The translations under genes were made by a program, and so were the position numbers. Below are positions 15,205 through 29,400 of a stretch of DNA of 64,000 nt, piece after piece. The notes below the pieces were generated by a model that saw only the letters and a list, made by a program, of their open reading frames with translations, was not told where the DNA came from and ran no database searches. Each line of letters opens with the position of its first letter. The first letter of the stretch is position 1. Source of the DNA: Gymnogyps californianus (lineage: Eukaryota > Chordata > Aves > Accipitriformes > Cathartidae); the NCBI RefSeq assembly GCF_018139145.2, contig NC_059476.1, forward strand, positions 5,307,501 through 5,371,500, written 5' to 3'.

Positions 15205-15252
15205 TTGTTTCCTGGACTAAGGCATCCATTGTTTCCTGGACTAAGGCATCCA
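15205..15252. repeat. Perfect 24-bp tandem duplication
   Basis: Two identical adjacent 24-bp copies lie at 15205-15228 and 15229-15252, beginning TTGTTTCCTGG. This is a simple local duplication in non-coding DNA. Confidence 0.9.
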
Positions 15253-15939
15253 AGTTCAGACTGTAGGAAATCACATTATTTTGATTTTTTTCCTGATTAT
15301 TTTTTCAAATGGATACCTGACACAGTTCTACACAAAGAGACAGTCCTTTCACATAATCCTGGGCATCCAGCCCTTAACAGTCCTTCAAAGAGCTCTGCAC
15401 TTTCCTCTGTAAAGGGTTTGCTTTTAGCACTGTATTAAGTCAGTTAAGTATTGCCACTCACTTCCTAGCCTCACACAAAACTGCAGAAGCCAAGCTAAGA
15501 TAGTGTCTCAAACTAGGAGACCTATTAAAAAGTATGAATCAAAACCTGATCTCTGCTGACACTCATGTTGGCAAAGCAGGCTAAACTGCAGCAGCTAAGG
15601 ACTGCCTCACATTAGCACAACTCATCACATTAATCAACGTTAACTCAAGCATTTTGTAGTATGGTTATGATCATTTTAGACTCGCAGACAGACTATGTTG
15701 AGCAGAATAACTGTAGTTAACTGTTGTGGTGTCTGTAGTCTTAATTCTAGTCTGACAATGTCCCCAGCCGTTTCAATTCAGCTGAAAGAAAGCCTGCAAA
15801 TAACCTGACATGCATTAATAATGATAATGATAATAATAATACTAGAAGAAAACTTCAGAAATCAACTAGTCTACCCTCCTACTCTTGTATTTTTGAAAAT
15901 CTCAAAGCTGTTGATCAAACTGATATGGGAGGGGCTTTT

Positions 15940-15945
15940 TTTATT
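15940..15945 (-). other. ACADSB: Possible ACADSB polyadenylation signal
   Basis: TTTATT on the plus strand reads AATAAA on the gene strand, about 1.5 kb beyond the ACADSB stop codon. It is the first canonical hexamer I found downstream. A long 3' UTR is plausible for this gene, but no transcript end can be proven. Confidence 0.3.
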
Positions 15946-16479
15946 GGCATAAGGATAACTACCACATTAATTCTTTGCCTATCAATAGGCAAAGCATGTA
16001 CGTAGGGGAATTAATTCACTAAAGTCGTTATTTCCCTTTGAAGCTGACAGAAAGTCAGAAAACTTTTTAATAGTGCTTTTCCTCCTTGCTTGTTCGTTTG
16101 TATAAGGCACTGCAGTCTGCTTGTTTTACAAAATTGTACTTGTTAAGTGTCATTTACCCTAGTTTTCCTAGAAAATCCTTTGGGAGTCTCAGCCTGTAAC
16201 ATTCTAAGCTCCACTTGAATCATCAGTGACTAGCAAGCTTTAAAAATGAGATTCTTCTAAGTCAGCCAAAACCAGAAAACCAATCCTTCCCTCCCAAAAC
16301 CACTTGAAACAAATTGCCAATTACAGCAATTATAATGATTTTTCATATATTAAGCTTTCCGTCTCTTGATTCTTAGTTAATTAGTTCTCCAGCACTGAAG
16401 AGGTTTCTGCCGTAAATAAAATGTCTAATTTTAAAGTAAACAGAGAGGGATAAAAAAGCAAATACTTCTCAAAACGCCG

Positions 16480-16492
16480 CCCCCCCCCCCCC
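16480..16492. repeat. Poly-C run of 13
   Basis: A run of 13 cytosines lies in the presumed ACADSB 3' UTR or flank; on the transcript it would be a G13 tract. Such runs vary in length and are prone to sequencing error. Confidence 0.85.
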
Positions 16493-17458
16493 GAAGGAGA
16501 AAAACTTCACTAGAGAACCACTAACTTCCATGAGCGAGTTTTCTAGGCTGCAAATTAACAGTGCCTCCCTAACTCCCACAAAGGCTCTGAGGATTAAAGT
16601 TTGTAAAATGCACTGAACATGGAAAGGCCACTGTGAGGTAGTATCACAGCATTCCTATTACCTAGCTTATATCTCTGTCTTTTTGCAGAACTACTAGAGC
16701 TTTTTTAACCCCATTTCACAAAGATTTCAACTCAACCTTTTATGAAAGGAGAACTATAAATAGCCTCTTAGATTAAAACCCTTAACAGCTGAGAAGGCTG
16801 GAAAGGGAGGTAGATATTATCCACCTTTCAATACTACAAACTGGGGCTGGAAGGGCTTAATTACCAAGATATACTTAAGAACACACTAAGGGCTGCTATA
16901 AAAATTACTCCAATTACAGCAGCTCCACAGACTTCGCTCCACCTGGGAGAGAGGAAACCATCTCTTCTATCTCTTTCCACATACCTCTCCTCTACCCCAT
17001 GCTAATAAAGAGCATCATGACCAAAGAGCAGCTTCACGCCATGCAACAGTTCTGCTGCCCGTGTAGAGTCCTTTCTCCCAGGTGGCTTAACAGAACCTTT
17101 CACACCAGGCAAGCCAAGCATTTGGCTTCTTTTGTTTTCCTTTGAAATCTGAAAGTGGAGATACGCTGTCTGCATAACCTAAGGCAACGAAATAATTTCA
17201 GCCAATGTATTACCTTAGAAGTGTCTCAGGCAGAAAGAGATACTTTCAACCCACGATTTGGATTTGAACGTGGAATTCATGATTTCACATGAATTACATA
17301 CTCACTGCCCTGAAATGGGGAATTAATGGATTTCCTTATGATTTTGTCTGTGATGATGTATTCTTATTTATGATTTTTATAATTACAAATAAAAGTGTAA
17401 TTCACAATGAGTGTTTAGTGAAATAATTTCCGTTAACAGTCAAGAAGTCCTTATGGTT

Positions 17459-20400
17459 TCAGTACTCCTGTGCTAAGCTTTTTGCAATGGTGCTCAACTG
17501 GATATTTGAAGTTCCTTCATATATTGTACCTGAAATCAGAAGAAAATAAATTAGAAGACTATAAAACCACAGTGAGTATATGAAGAGAGACCAAGATATC
17601 ATTCTAACAGTCCAGTTAGAACGTTTACAATTATGAAGTGAAGCTTTACTGAGCAAGTTCTAGAAACAGAATTATTTACATAAATGTTCATATTTTATTA
17701 TCTGCAACAATTAAAATACTCTTCTGCCGGTACAACATAATGACAAGACATTTTCCTGAAAAGCAATTCCTAAATAACCAACAAAAATTAAGTATTTACA
17801 AATGCTATCAGCAATAAAAGTCAAAGGGTAATATTGTTAGAAATGTCAAACTGTTAGGTCTGAGGATTATACTGCTAAACAAGGAAGTCTTGAAAATAAA
17901 ACTCCACATAGATTCAGATCTTAAAGCCAAAGAAAGTATTTTCAATTTTTTTGAACTGCAGTTTTCTTAATAGAATGGGACACAATGTGTGTCTGTATAG
18001 CCTTACATACACAGGTATTTATACCTAAAGTTTTACCTTCTTATTTCTGAGCCTTTGAATCAGTGTTGATTACAGACTCACAGAAAAAATATCTTTAAAA
18101 ATGAGCCAGTCATTCATCCCCAAACTTTAATACTACTAATGCTACAAGAAATACTTGTTAAGAAACTGTCACTCACCTATCTTGCAGTCACGATAGTACT
18201 TTTCTATTGGATAATTTTTTGTGAATCCAACGCCACCCATCCATTCAATACATTTACTAGTTGTCAGTGTTGCAACCTATGAAAATAGTTTCAGAGTTAC
18301 AATTTCAGGCTTCAATTTCATGCAGGTGGTAGTAAATTTTATTCTTTGTAGCTCTTTAAAGTAAAAACAAAACAGCAATTAAAGCAGTTACTAGAACAAG
18401 TGGGAAGAGGAAGGACTGATACTTTTGTATTCATCTTGTTTATGCAAGTTATTTTAGAATAAAAATGACATTTTTCTCTAAATCAGAGGACATCAAGAAT
18501 TCACTAACAGTTATTGCAATAGTTCATGTGCTGCACTATGAAAAAGACTAGCAGCAGTATGCAAGACAGCAATTACAAAGAGGCAGAAGCAATCCAGTTT
18601 TGAATCATATTAAGACTCACAGTTGCGACCAGCAGAGTTGAAATGGTCACAAATGAAGTCTCACCATGCTATTTCTCCAGCCACAAAAAGAGAATTCTGA
18701 GAAAACGAAATCTCTCTAGATGAGTGAAAATACTAATTCACTTTCTCTTTTAATGTTGTTGCTTGTTTTTCAAAATTTTATTTAGGGGCGTGAGCAGTTC
18801 ATTTTTTGGTGGCCTACTTTACATTCCATACACGGACTGAGAATGATAAACGAGATAAAAGTACATCCACAGATCTCACGGCAAAACATGCATTAAAAGT
18901 TATACATTCAGTAACAGAAGAAATGTTTAAACAGCAGTGAAATAAATCCACTGAATAAAGAAACTGTAAGTTACCTCAGCAGCATAGTATTTGGCCATGC
19001 TTGCCTCCTTTATGAACGGCCTTCCTGTTTCCGCAAGACGGGCTGCGTTGTAGGTCAGCAACCTTGCTGCCTCCAACTGCGTGGCCACCTGAGCTATCTG
19101 GTGTTGCATCCCCTGTAATAAGCATGCCACAAGTCAGACAGAACAGTAGCTAGTACTCAAGTGGAATTTCTAGCAAGAACCACTCTTTTCACCAAGGAAC
19201 ATACCTATACTCTAAAATAAAAATACGAAATCTAGATGGACTAGTAACTACACATCTCTGCATCTATGACATCGACATTGGAAAACCTCTGGGCCACCAA
19301 AGTCCTTTCAGGAACCGCACTCCCATTTTCTCCTTCCCTCTTCTTGGATCCAGGAGTACTGGGGAACTTCTTGGCTGACTGGCTGGACAGGAGCGTCACC
19401 TATTTGCACCCGTGAATATCAAGGAAAATTTCAGCCAAATCTTAATGTTCTCCTCAGCACTGCAGAGACACGGGTAGGTCAAAACTGTATTTTTATTTTC
19501 CAGCTGTATATTGAGAGCATTCATACATTAACAACTCTAGTTCCCTGATGAGCTTAACCGAGAAAGACTTGAAAAAAGCACCTCAAATAAAGTGGGGAAC
19601 TAGCAAGGTGACAACCACTTCTTCCCATGTCCCATAGCCATGAGACAAGAGTTAGGAGCAGCATAAAAGTATAGAGGCCATGACTGATGAATGGATTCAA
19701 GGGGAAGGAAAAAGGTGACGGAGCTCACATCTAAATGGTAGGTATTACAGAAGAATGCACTTATTTAAGGAGACCCAAACATTATGATGATTGAAAACGA
19801 ACATTTAGTAGTCTAACTTGCTCCTAAAACACAATGAAATCTTTCATCTTATTAGAACATTAACACTGCTCCCTAAAATTTGCAAAAAATATATATGCAG
19901 GTCAAAATAACAAAATGATTTGGCAATTATAAATTCCATTTCCCATTCAAAAGACACAGTTCCAATAATTTCCTAGATATCTGTGGGTGCTTCCTAAAAT
20001 TTGTATAAATTATGAGTAGTACTAATGTTCCTTCTCTTGAGCCGAGATGTAGGTTTCTTTTAACAAGAAAATTACTATAGTAATTACAATTATATATCTT
20101 TCTTATTAAACTATACATCATTTTTGCAACAAAGAGTCTTTTTCGTTTTAAGATACAGATATTATCATGAAAACTAAATGTCTTTGTGTAACACAGGAAA
20201 TCTAATAATTCAATCAGTTTTCCTCATCTTTTTATAATTTCTAGTGTCTCCAGAAAAAGGCCTTCCGCTACACCTCATGAAAGGGTATAAAAACTGGAAC
20301 ACATTCAACATACTATGATATTAAAATCAGAAGAGAAAGGAGTTCCATGTGTATTATTTTCAAAGGCTGTCAATATGCTATCAAGCAAAAGGAGTTATGT

Positions 20401-23400
20401 TAATAATGTTTTGAAGTTTTAAATTATTTATATGATACTTGCAAAGGCACATAGCACTGAATTGATATATTTTATGTGGCAGATGAATGCTCATCTGAAA
20501 TTCTTTTAAAAAATTCTTCTCAAATATTGAGAAGGAGAGACATGACACAAGGTGGAGCACAAATTATGCAAATCAGATTACTCATTTTACTGACTTCATC
20601 TACTGTGGTAACTACTACTTTCTTGGAGGAAACTTCTCATGTGTTCATTAACAAGTACCTGGAAATCGAATATGCTTTTCCCAAACTGGACTCTCTCCTT
20701 TGTATAGGGAATTGTATGGTCAAAACATCCCTGTGCCAGTCCTAACATCTGTAAGAAATAAGGCAAATGTTCAGTAAAAATTAGTTAATTGAATGCACCT
20801 AATAGAGAGGATAATAGTTGATCTTCTTCTGGTCAGGCAGTTCACTTTTGTAAAAAGCTTGGTATTCAGGAGAAAAGTTAAGTTTTCTTCCTACCTAGGG
20901 ATTGCTAAAACTTACACAAAGCTAAAATAGCTTTATTGTATTTATTGAAATATAATAAACTTTCTATATAGCATCTCAAGAGCCAGAATTTTACAGTTAT
21001 TAGACATATTGAGGTGAGTTACGACAAAAAAAAAAAAAAGAAGTTTGAGGAATAAGCCTATTCCATACTATTCCATTCCTGAAAGAAACTTTCCTACTAT
21101 AGGCAAACATTTGTGAAAACACTATCACTACTTTTGGAACAAAACTTATGGGTCAACAGTGGTTGCACAAATATTAAGTATTTCTGGGAAAATTCTTAAG
21201 TACATGGGAAAATGACTGTAAACTAAAGATCTATAGATCTGCATTACAGTACTAAAGGAAAAATAATTTGAATGATTATTCAAAGCTATTTTCATAATCA
21301 AAATAATTTCTCATTTTATAGAAGACACTAGACTGTCAGAATTAGCAATTTATTTCAGAAGTTAGAAAATTAGCGTAGTGTAAGGAGAGACAACATTTCT
21401 TCCAGCATTTTATAGAAAAAAACCAACTCCGCAGAACAATTTTAGAAGACCCATTGTCTCTTCACACACTGTCTTCACTCAGCAGCGAAGACAGCAAAAC
21501 ACAATTGTTATCTTGGAGGACAGCATCTGGGAAAACTACACACGAACATTTATAAAGAAGTAACTCACATCTATGCTAGTGTTTGATTTGTTAGCCTCAA
21601 GAAACATTATTAAATCTGCAAAGTAAACTAGTTTTACATTTTTTTAACTACCAAATTTTGACAAGTGTATTCCATTCCAAACAAGATAGTAAAGAAAGGA
21701 CCCTGCCTTTCATCTATCTTGGAATATATAGCTATTAGTAAATAAGATCAGTGGGTTTCATTATATAACTACCATCCACCTGAATGCATTCTACCTAGTT
21801 TCTTTCCTAGGAAAAACAAAGATAGCAAATTAGATTAGGGGCAGGATCAAACAAGGAAGAAAACAAAAAAGGGAAATGAATGGCATGAAGAACTATCAAA
21901 AAGCAAGGTAACATGGTAAAATTGGAATCTCATAAAACTTTTCTAAGTCAAGACAGGATACCACAATGTGGCAGTCAGCTGTCACATCAAGCAGCTTAGT
22001 CAAACTACTTTTAATGATGTACAAGAGCGTATGGGTATTTTTGGATAGACCCACATATTAAGCTGAAAGCCAAGGGCCCCAAGGAGATAAAAACATGACT
22101 CTGACTGGGTTCAGACATCTACTCCTTAATCATTAAAGGTTCTAGAAAAAAATCCACAATACATTGGAAAATGAGTATGTGGGAAAATAACATAAGAAAA
22201 TAATGCAGTCTGCTGCTAATCAGCTGTATTACCAGATTTGTTGCCTTCTTATATAAACTCATATAGATGAACCAAATGTATCAACTTCAGCACCAGTAAC
22301 AATATCTGCAGCTACTTTGCACTAAAACTATCTGAAACTGTTTTCACAGCCACAATTACATTTTATAAGATGTTCATTATCTTTTAAACCTATTACTACT
22401 GCAAAACTGAATTCAATACTACAGGGCTTTAGAACTGCTGTTCTTGTCCATTCAAGTACATTCCTCTTCATTTGAAGGTGCCAGGAAAGTAGTAACTAAG
22501 ATATAACAACTACCTGACCTTAACTTTTAATTAGGTTATAAATGTAACTTGGAGTAATTAAGAGTAAAATCCAGACCATGTATTTTACTGCCAGAGCCTC
22601 TATATTATTTATATCTCTGGGAACAACGGGGCCCACAGCCCTAGTTTTTAAATGCCATATCAGACAAAGTTTAATCACAGATAATCTTTAGAAATGATGG
22701 AAAAGCCAATCCATTTAGCAGCATAGTATACTGCCATGTGGAAAGTCTAAATTTCATGAGGCCGATTACCTCTGGTCTGTCTGCAAACTAGGGCAAAAAA
22801 TAAGGGAGGTTGGTAGTACAGACATATTACACCCTATACAGCACAACTACATCCACAACAAAGTAGAAAAAAAGAAAAGATTACTTTCAAAAGTAAATTA
22901 AAAATATAAAAACTTGTCATAAGTCATTTTATTATAGGGCTGAACCTGATTTCCACTCAAATCAGCAGCAATCGGAGATCCAAACTGAGTTTACAACAAA
23001 ATACAACATTTTGAAGTAACTCCAAAGTCAGCAAATATTTTCCCCCAAGATGCCATAAGGTGCAATTTTCAAACACAACAATGAACTAGGACGCTTCTGC
23101 TATAAAAAAATCGTATTTATTTTAAAAATAAGTTGACTTTTAAAAACAAGTTGCTGGGAAAACATCAGTTAGGATAAGGTCACATTTGGCAATGCAATAC
23201 AATCACAGTTGGAAGCATTAATATTATACATTTCAGTGTGTTATATTTTCCAAAGCTAGTTTTCTTTGTAAAATAAATTTGCATAATGGAAGATAAAAAT
23301 GTTGATATATTTCAGTAGCAATAAGTTAACCACCAAAGACAAACTAATTGCCATTTAATGTTTTCTAAATCTATTGCTTGTGTCACCGAAGGAGAATTTT

Positions 23401-26400
23401 ACCATTTACAGTTGTTTCAGTATTTTACAGTAACTTAGATACAGGAATAGTGACATCTAGTGGCAACTTCGTTTTTAATTAAGTATTTTCTAAATAGTTT
23501 ATTCTTATTAGCTTTAAATATTTTGTAAATGTCAATCCAAATTCAAAGTTATATACTGGTTGTATTTGTATTGTATTAAACAAAATTACCCACCTGTGCA
23601 GCGATACCTATTCTGCCGGTATTTAGCATTCCAATTGCATACTTATAGCCTTGTCCAACCTGTCCCAGGATATTGGTCTCAGGAACCTAAAGAATAAAAC
23701 CACTCAATTATTCCTCTTCTATTCTGCTTTGCAACTGCTAGTACGGTTCACAGGTGAATCAGTGTACATGTTTTATTTAATGTTCCTCATAAGTGAAGGC
23801 GTAAAACATAAACCAGACATTTGATTCCTAGAATACCTGATTAGAACATTTCCTGATACATGTGATTATAAACTGATGATTGAGAAAAACTGCATCAAAA
23901 TTTAAGAAACCCAACCCCCCTCAAGACTTCTGTGAAAGAATAGGGAGGAAAAAGTTAAAATATGCCAAACAATCAGTATGTCTAAGGAAAAAAATATTGG
24001 GAATTTAGTTAACATTCTTTCCTTATATGTGGTCAAGTTCCAATATACACAAATTATGCTTCAATAGCTAAATAACTTACAATACCTTAACATTTTCAAA
24101 TGTTACTGGGCAGGTAGAAGACGCTCTGATTCCAAGCTTGTCCTCCTTCTTCCCTACATGTAGTCCCTCTGTGTTGCGATCTACTATGAAGCATGTAATT
24201 CCCCTGTATCCCTAGGATGAATTAAAAAATAATCAAGAACTGTTTTTTATACTAATATGACCAAATGGTGGTCTAAATATCTCATTCCAATAGTGAAATT
24301 TTACACCTGCTTAATACTATATTACTAAATAAAACACTGGCACTGTCATCTGTTCCTTCTATGTCTGCTAATTATGGTTTAACAAAGGCCAGAGATACCT
24401 TCCTATTAAAATATTCCATGTGGAAAACATAATGAGAACAACCTTAAAAGTTCTCTTGATAAGACAGGGGATTGGTATTATGTAAATGAAACAGACAGGA
24501 CTGTGGTGCCTGTCTATACTGGAAATCACTGGGAAAGCAAGTTATTGCTGTGCAGTGAAGTTACTGCTTGCTGTTGGAACATATGTCACAGTCAAACAAT
24601 GGACTGCAAGAAGACATCGGGTATCTTTAGTCTAAAATGGTCAAACGAATAATGGCTCTAAACCCATCTGTCAGATGATTCCATAGGATGCAAGATTTTA
24701 CTTAAGCCCAATTACTTCAGCTACTCTTCTCACGGAAGGCTGCATATATACTCTTCCTTCTAAGGTTGTCCACAGTAAGAGCATGGACTGATGAGACTGG
24801 TGTCACTGGGAACTGTGCTTGAATATTCAAAGTGCAGCATAATTCTAAGTATTATAACAGACCTAATCTAACACCCAGACTTGGTGCACACATTCTCCTT
24901 GTGATTCCAGTTTGCAGAACATTGGTATCACTGTCTCTTCACTTTAGAGAGGTAGTGGGAATATAATTAATAGTCTGAAATCATTACAATGGTTGTTATC
25001 AAAAAGCTCAAAGAGTTGATTCGGTATTCAGATACTGATCTGGACAGGACACTAAATAATGCACGTGACAACACATAGATTGTATAGCCAATCTAAATTC
25101 TGGCATCTCCTACATACACGCTTACAATCTTCACATCTTTGACACCTTAAACTAGATTCTTGAAGTACAGAACGGTGATTCCTGATAGCTGTCACTTCCT
25201 CTTTTTTCCTCTGTGTAATTCTTATTCCCAATGCTCTCTCCTTTCCACCACCCATTCTTGCTCCCTCGGCATTTCCCCCAGCCAGAACCACAGCAGTGTC
25301 TCTTATGCAACATACTACAAAGTCCATGAGACACAAATGCGAGGTGTTCCTGGCCATGTTTCCATCTCTTCCTGTCCTGAATGTCCACAGCACCTTCTCT
25401 CACTAAAAGGGTGACACTGAGAGGCAGGAAAAGTCCTGTGGTTCTTCTGGAAGAGCTGCCTCTTATTAAAGATGAGGCTGCTGTTTCAATCTCACCTCAG
25501 TGACAGCCCATCTCACGAAATGGGAGCTGCTAGTGCAGAATGTACATTTCAGTACACAATTCTACGCTGGTCTGTTCTCTCATTTATACTGACATCAACT
25601 GTTATTTAATCTTTGAGCAGCATTGACTTTTAATCTCCTTCTTGAGTATTTAAAAGCAAATTTCTAAGTTTAAGCAGATGTCCTGCTTTCAGCTGGGATA
25701 GAGTTAATTTTCTTCCTAGTAGCTGGTACAGTGTTATGTTTTGGAGTTAGTATGAGAATAATGTTGATAACACACTGATGTTTTAATTGTTGCTAAGTAG
25801 TGTGTATTCTAAGGTGACGATTTTTCAGCTTCTCATGCCCAGCCAGCAAGAAGGCTGGAGCGGCACAAGAAGCTGAGAGGGGACACAGCCAGGAGAGCTG
25901 ACCCAAACTGGCCAAAGGAATATTCCATACCATATGACGTCATGCCCAGTATATAAACTGGGGGGAGTTGGCTGGGAGGGGCAGATCACTGTTTGGGAAC
26001 TAAGTGGGCATCGGTCGGTGAGTGGTGAGCAACTGCATTGTGCATCACTTGTTTTGTATATTCTAATACTTTTATTATTGTCATTTTATCATTATTATTG
26101 TCATTATTATTATTTTCTTCCTTTCTGTCCTATTAAACTCTCTTTATCTCAGCCCACGAGTTTTACTTTTTTTCGATTCTCTCCCTCATCCCACTGGGTG
26201 GGGGGAGTAAGCGAGCGGCTGCGTGGTGCTTAGTTGCCAGCTGGGGTTAAACCACGACAGCAGACAATGTATTATATGTTTTTAAAATGTTACACTAATA
26301 CAGAAACAACTCCAGATTATACGGCAATGTGCAGCACTTAACAAATATAAAAACTGGCTTATCAAATATATTTTCATTGTATGTAGTACTCAAATCACCC

Positions 26401-29400
26401 ACCAGCTTGTGAAGAAATGAATAAAAACTCAGAAAGAGACACGATGTTCAACTGTTCAATACAATGAAAGAAAACCCCTTCTTCTCATTTAGCCAAAACC
26501 TGAAATTTTAATTTAAAAAATAATTATCTTCAAGTTAAATTTTTAAGAAAGAGATAGTGGAAGAAGTTTAAAAAATAAATAAAAGTTTTAAACAATTCAG
26601 TTTTGTATTTGGTTATCACTCTACCGTATTGGTATAGTACACTTTAAAGCCTACAGTTGACTTTTCTGAATCTACTGCCTACATCCAAATTGGTGACAAA
26701 ACTTGAAACATGCATACGCAGCTATGTATTTTTTTGCCTGAACATACGTTGCTGTTGTATTGTTAGTTTTCCAGTGCATGTAGTCTAAGCTCTATTTTGC
26801 CTTTCAACAACAGCAAGTTGTCAGTCAAGTCAGAAGGGCTGGAAAGACTTAGACTATCTGTTCTTCCGTTACTCAGAATAATACCAATGCATGCTGTGCT
26901 CTTCATCTAAGCAATTATGATTTTGACATTTTTATTTTCCCTGGTGGGAGGAATTTAATAAATTGCTCAGCAAGTTCTCAGTTTTTGTTGGGAAATATTT
27001 TTAAAGGTTTGCTGTCAGCTAGGAAAAGGTTCAAAGAATATTAACCTTTAACATCAGATTATTAATATAAAATCCATAGTTTCATATATCTTCAGCTGTC
27101 ACTGAAATGCAACTATTCTTTAGCAACTTACTAAGGACGGATCTGTATTTGCCATCACAAAGAAAACTCCTGCGTGTTCTGCTAAGCTAATCCACATCTT
27201 TGAGCCATTGATAATATAGTAGTCTCCTTTCTTTTCAGCCCGAGTCTTCAAAGAAAAAGCATCACTGCCAGATCCAGCCTCCGAAAGACAGAAACTGCCT
27301 ATCTGTCAATTGAAGGGAAAAATTCATTTTAATTTTTACTGAACATATAGGCACAACATATAACAAATTCTGCAATGAAAATAGTTACAAACAAGCACAA
27401 GTCTCTTAAACTCAAACATTTTAACCTACTGCATCACAGTAACTAAGTTTTAGACACGGAGATCAAGAATAGAAACACTATGTAATTACACATCTCTCAA
27501 AGTCAACTGCTTTAAAGTTCTTTTCCATAGTAAATTAAAATTTAATGAAACTAATAAGCGCCTTTCCACTTTTACCTCTCAGGTACTGATGACAGGACGT
27601 ACCTATATCACCACAGATCTCAGCTCTAACCAGTGTTTCAAACTTAATACATATTTTCCAATGCTGCAGTCACCCATTTAGTTACTGAAAAAACCCACCC
27701 CACTAACATTACTTAACTATTAAAAATTATACTATAGTTTTAGTAAAGTGAGAATTTGACTCACTGTATCTTTAGCGACTCTGGGCAAGTAAGTTCTCTT
27801 TTGTTCTTCTGTTCCATATGTGGTAAACAACTTATTTGTTAGTGTATTTTGGAGTTCACATAGAAGAGCTACAGCTGGATCAACTTTGGCCAATTCTTCT
27901 ACCACCAATATGACTGAGAAAAGTGATGCTCCAGTTCCTCCATATTCTTCCCCAAGCTCAATACTCATCAGCTGCAATGTAAAAGAGGCAAATAGATCAA
28001 TCTGTTGGTTCCTGTCAACAACTTTAGTCCAAGCTGATACTTAAGAGATTAAAATGAAAACCACAGAATGTAAGTATTTCCAGATCCTTCCCCAAAGACC
28101 TGTTCTCCTTCAATACCCTTAACAAACTGACAATTCTTCACAGAAGTTGATAGTCAATTCATGCAAGAAATAACTAATGTGTGCAGTACACAGGCCAATC
28201 ATCACCCTAATTCGATTACATTTTCCAGAACAATTGCAATCTCAACAGAGTCTAATTTTTAGAGTTGTCGTTGTACAAAATGACATTCTAAACAGAGACA
28301 AGCTTTAGATTTGATAGTAGGAAAGGCTAAAATTGAAGCCAGGAATGATCAACAGGATATCTGCAACACAAGTCCTTGTGGTTGGCCAGTAAGGACATAA
28401 AGAACTCCTGATACTCTTTTCCAGCAACACTTAGAGTCATGCTGGTTCTAGCATTCTACGCAATTATGTTTATTCAATTAAAAATAAAAAGGGTGGGGGG
28501 AGGAAGACAAGGAACTCAAAGATAAGATGAAGAATGTGGTATGGGAGAGGGAGAGATGGAAAGAATATTACAGTAAAAGATGGAGAGTGATAATGCAGTA
28601 AAAAAGAAGAGAAAGTTGCCTTGCTGTTGATAAATTCAAAATTTTTAATGATTCACTAGTTCATTTGACTTATACTCCTCAATCTTTTAATCAAAAAATC
28701 TGAAAAGCGCACAGCTAGAGATTCATAAAATGACGTCACTTTCTGAATAAAAGATTAAGTAAAAGTGTGCAGACCCCTTGTTCAAACAATCCTTGTATTA
28801 CAGAGTCTTCCATTTTCGAATTCTCATCCATTTTTTGCACCAAAGGTGCAACTCGTTCCTGAGCAAATTTTGTCACTGTAGTGAAGAGAAGAAAGAAAGC
28901 GTGTAAGTATTCTAACACTCTCCTTGAAGATCAATATAACAGTAATGTGGTACTTCTGACAGGTTATGTGTGTACTCCCTGACTCTCCCAGACAAGTTAA
29001 TAAAAGGACAAAAAGTTGCCCAAGTGAAACAAGGTAATGTGCCACAAGGCTCAATTATAACTGCTTTCTGAACTCAGCTACAACTCAAAACTGAAACAAG
29101 TGTTTCCTATAAATTCAGAAACTTTAAAAGCATCTCAGTGACACTTATGTAACATTGGTTGACCAAAAAAAAAATCATATAAAATATTTCAAATACATCC
29201 CTTATTTGGTTAGCTGTATTGTATTTCTTTACAAATTAAACCTGCAGTTTGGGAAGATGGTCTCAGGCTTTAACACGTGTTACTTTGAGTGCACAAAATC
29301 CTGTAAGACTGTTTCTGTTTAATCGGAGCCTTTTATAAGCTCTCTCCCAGAGGTGCAGGTCCTCACTCTTTCACCTTTGCTCTGAGGATCCCTTCTGAAA

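Larger units (their letters stand above)
1..15939. other. Intergenic region, HMX3-facing side of ACADSB
   Basis: No exon with a recognisable family, splice structure and sustained frame was found on either strand, and no homeobox is present. By conserved synteny this is the interval between ACADSB and HMX3, which would lie off the left edge. The sequence is largely free of recognisable transposons and is mostly AT-rich, with scattered TAAT/ATTA and octamer motifs, for example around 1570-1680, 8640-8980, 10580-10660 and 11800-11835. That fits, but does not prove, regulatory DNA around a developmental homeobox gene. The longest open frames (800-1231 plus, 4737-5213 minus, 6068-6499 minus) have no recognisable content and are judged to be chance. 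Confidence 0.6.

Noticed and set aside
1..17458. Search for HMX3 or HMX2 coding exons
   Set aside because: No homeodomain in any frame; the genes must lie beyond the left edge.
25934..26233. 99-codon open frame inside the solo LTR
   Set aside because: It is non-coding LTR sequence, partly TTATTA low complexity; no viral protein is present.
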